7,655 nucleotides of DNA from an uncultured Eubacteriales bacterium. GTDB taxonomy: Bacteria > Bacillota > Clostridia > Lachnospirales > Lachnospiraceae. Made by a program: the position numbers and the translations under genes. Positions 6,234 to 7,655 of the stretch are shown one piece after another. Location: positions 1 through 7,655 of the forward strand of contig UQVN01000166.1 in the NCBI GenBank assembly GCA_900544525.1, in the 5' to 3' direction. Each line of letters starts with the position of its first letter. Positions within the stretch are counted from its first letter, which is position 1. The notes below the pieces were generated by a model, which saw only the letters and a program-made list of their open reading frames with translations, searched no databases and had not been told where the DNA came from.

Positions 6234-7397
6234 ATGATTATTGAGCCAAAGGTTAAAGATTTTATCTGCACAACTGCTCACCCAACTGGATGCGCAGAAA
6301 ATGTAAAAGAGCAGATTGCCTATACAAAAAGTCAAGGAAAATTAGAAGGGCCTAAAAATGTATTAGTCATTGGTTGTTCTACTGGATACGGACTTTCTTC
6401 TCGTATTGCAGCAGCTTATACTTATGGAGCTTCTACATTAGGCGTTATGTTTGAAAAACCTTCTAATGGCAGAAGAACGGCTACGGCTGGTTATTATAAT
6501 ACAAAGGCTTTTGAACAAATAGCCACAGACGATCACCTTTACGCAAAAACAATTAATGGCGATGCTTTCTCCCGTGAAATAAAAGAAGAAACCATTCAAA
6601 CAATTAAAGAAGATCTAGGAAAAGTAGATATGATTATCTATAGTCTTGCTGCCCCTAGAAGAAAAACGGAAGATGGCACTTTATATTCTTCTGCTTTAAA
6701 AACAATCGGCGAGCCATTTACAAATAAATCTTTAAACCTTCGTAATAACGAAGTCACATCTGCCTCTATTGAACCTGCAACGGAAGAAGAAATTGCATCT
6801 ACCGTAAAAGTTATGGGTGGAGAAGATTGGATGGATTGGATTAAAGCACTGTATGATGCAGATGTTATGGCAGATAACGTGATGACTCTTGCTTATTCTT
6901 ATATTGGACCAGAACTCACTTACCCTGTTTATTATGGTGGCACAATTGGAACAGCAAAACAACATCTTTATGATTCCGCTTTCCAATTAAATGATCTTTA
7001 TTCTTCTAAAGGATTGACCGCTTATGTTTCTGTTAACAAAGCTCTTGTCACTCAATCAAGTGCTGCAATTCCTATCGTTCCACTTTATATGGCACTTCTT
7101 TATAAAGTGATGAAGGAAAAAGACATTCATGAAGGATGTATCGAGCAAATCAACCGTCTTTTTCATGAGAAACTTATAGGAACTCCAATTGTTGATTCCG
7201 AAAATCGCATTCGACTCGATGACCTAGAATTAAGAGAAGATGTTCAAGAAGAAATTAAAAAACGCTGGAACGAAGTTACAACGGAAAACGTAGAACAGCT
7301 TGCAGATATGAAAGGCTACTGGGAAGACTTTTATCATATTTTTGGCTTTGGATTTTCCAATGTGGATTATACAAAAGATGTAGATCCTGTTGTATAA
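6234..7397 (+). CDS. fabV: FabV/TER-family NADH-dependent trans-2-enoyl-CoA/ACP reductase
   Basis: Cytoplasmic single-domain reductase of 387 residues, close to the roughly 390-400 usual for FabV/TER, reducing the trans-2 double bond of enoyl thioesters. The Rossmann fold shows VIGCSTGYG (45-53), an acidic residue at the end of the second strand (E74, suggesting NADH preference) and IYSLAAPRR (135-143). The catalytic Y-x8-K pair is Y233 and K242, in the conserved segment starting YSYIGPELTYP; the longer Y-x8-K spacing separates FabV from FabI (Y-x6-K). In anaerobes the family acts either on enoyl-ACP in fatty-acid elongation (FabV) or on crotonyl-CoA toward butyryl-CoA (TER), and sequence alone does not decide. 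A FabT-like operator upstream favours a lipid-synthesis role. Characterised FabV enzymes tolerate triclosan. It is the only plus-strand gene here, monocistronic, divergent from fhs and convergent with ftsK. Confidence 0.93.
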   Translation: MIIEPKVKDFICTTAHPTGCAENVKEQIAYTKSQGKLEGPKNVLVIGCSTGYGLSSRIAAAYTYGASTLGVMFEKPSNGRRTATAGYYNTKAFEQIATDDHLYAKTINGDAFSREIKEETIQTIKEDLGKVDMIIYSLAAPRRKTEDGTLYSSALKTIGEPFTNKSLNLRNNEVTSASIEPATEEEIASTVKVMGGEDWMDWIKALYDADVMADNVMTLAYSYIGPELTYPVYYGGTIGTAKQHLYDSAFQLNDLYSSKGLTAYVSVNKALVTQSSAAIPIVPLYMALLYKVMKEKDIHEGCIEQINRLFHEKLIGTPIVDSENRIRLDDLELREDVQEEIKKRWNEVTTENVEQLADMKGYWEDFYHIFGFGFSNVDYTKDVDPVV

Positions 7398-7415
7398 CTC
7401 TTTCCTATTACATTA

Positions 7416-7466
7416 AAAAAAGTCGTAAATTCTCATTGATAAATCAAGGGAATTTACGACTTTTTT
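7416..7466. terminator. Bidirectional terminator between fabV and ftsK
   Basis: Arms 7416-7432 and 7450-7466 are perfectly complementary over 17 bp, with A6 at one end and T6 at the other, so the hairpin has a U-tract in both directions. The 17-nt loop holds a further TTGA/TCAA pairing (7436-7439 with 7444-7447). It serves fabV (plus) and ftsK (minus), which converge here. Confidence 0.9.
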
Positions 7467-7494
7467 GATAACATAATAAAAATGTACTAAGAAT

Positions 7495-7655
7495 CTATTG
7501 TTCTAAATACTGTTCAAACTCTTCAAAAGTCATCATAACTTTTCTTGGTTTTGTTCCTTCTTCTGGACCAACAATTCCAGCTTCTGAAAGCTGATCCATA
7601 ATTCTTGCTGCTCGATTAAATCCAATCTTAAACATTCTTTGTAACATTCCAATCG
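7495..7655 (-). CDS. ftsK: DNA translocase FtsK/SpoIIIE, C-terminal fragment (runs off window)
   Basis: Only the last 52 codons and the TAG stop are inside the window, and the 5' part lies beyond 7655. The fragment reads IGMLQRMFKIGFNRAARIMD then a LSEAGIVGPEEGTKPRKV segment, the winged-helix gamma domain at the C-terminus of FtsK/SpoIIIE. This domain reads polarised DNA motifs (KOPS in E. coli, SRS in Bacillus) and directs the hexameric motor toward the terminus during chromosome segregation or forespore packaging. Family members also have N-terminal membrane segments and a RecA-like motor domain, not visible here. The C-terminal tail after the domain is short (MTFEEFEQYLEQ). The TAG lies 28 nt from the shared terminator. 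Whether this is the vegetative FtsK or the sporulation SpoIIIE copy cannot be told from this piece. Confidence 0.92.
   Translation of the reverse strand, partial: IGMLQRMFKIGFNRAARIMDQLSEAGIVGPEEGTKPRKVMMTFEEFEQYLEQ

Noticed and set aside
6732..6986. Minus-strand open frame opposite fabV
   Set aside because: Antisense to the FabV catalytic region, His/Cys/Ile-rich shadow composition, no supporting signals.
1..7655. Mobile elements, CRISPR, tRNA/rRNA, toxin or defence genes
   Set aside because: No transposase, repeat-spacer pattern, tRNA-like cloverleaf or defence domain was seen; nearly all sequence is accounted for by housekeeping genes and short gaps.

Overview
The window is an AT-rich stretch of bacterial chromosome, most likely from a low-GC anaerobic Firmicute of the class Clostridia. 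A Lachnospiraceae-like host is my best guess. The evidence is gene content and order (ftsK, rimO, pgsA and cinA together, plus formate-THF ligase, FolD and a FabV/TER-type enoyl reductase), strong AGGAG ribosome binding sites and hairpin/T-run terminators. The genus cannot be fixed from sequence alone.

Layout, left to right. Positions 7-52 hold an intrinsic terminator that closes a leftward (minus-strand) operon. That operon, read right to left, is folD (3233-4087), rimO (1860-3203), pgsA (1328-1876) and cinA (57-1331). The three downstream genes are tightly packed: rimO/pgsA overlap by 17 nt with a GTG start, and pgsA/cinA overlap by ATGA. Positions 4088-4305 are a 218-nt gap holding a candidate folD promoter, the terminator of the next unit, and a doubtful 26-codon frame. 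Next is fhs (4306-5976, minus) as its own transcription unit with a strong extended -10 promoter and a leader of about 105 nt. The 257-nt gap at 5977-6233 is divergent. Its right half carries a FabT-like palindrome overlapping the promoter region of fabV (6234-7397, plus). A symmetrical terminator (7416-7466) separates fabV from the convergent 3' end of ftsK/spoIIIE (7495-7655, minus, cut by the window edge).

Functionally the window combines one-carbon metabolism (Fhs makes 10-formyl-THF; FolD interconverts it with methylene-THF), ribosomal protein S12 methylthiolation (RimO), phosphatidylglycerol-phosphate synthesis (PgsA), NMN/nucleotide salvage (CinA), enoyl reduction in fatty-acid or butyrate metabolism (FabV/TER) and chromosome segregation (FtsK). 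fabV, fhs and folD lie between ftsK and rimO, which are often close neighbours in Clostridia. No mobile element, CRISPR array, tRNA or rRNA was seen. All main genes are intact, well-known families. I found no convincing undescribed system; the points worth a second look are regulatory sites and two possible very short reading frames around fhs.
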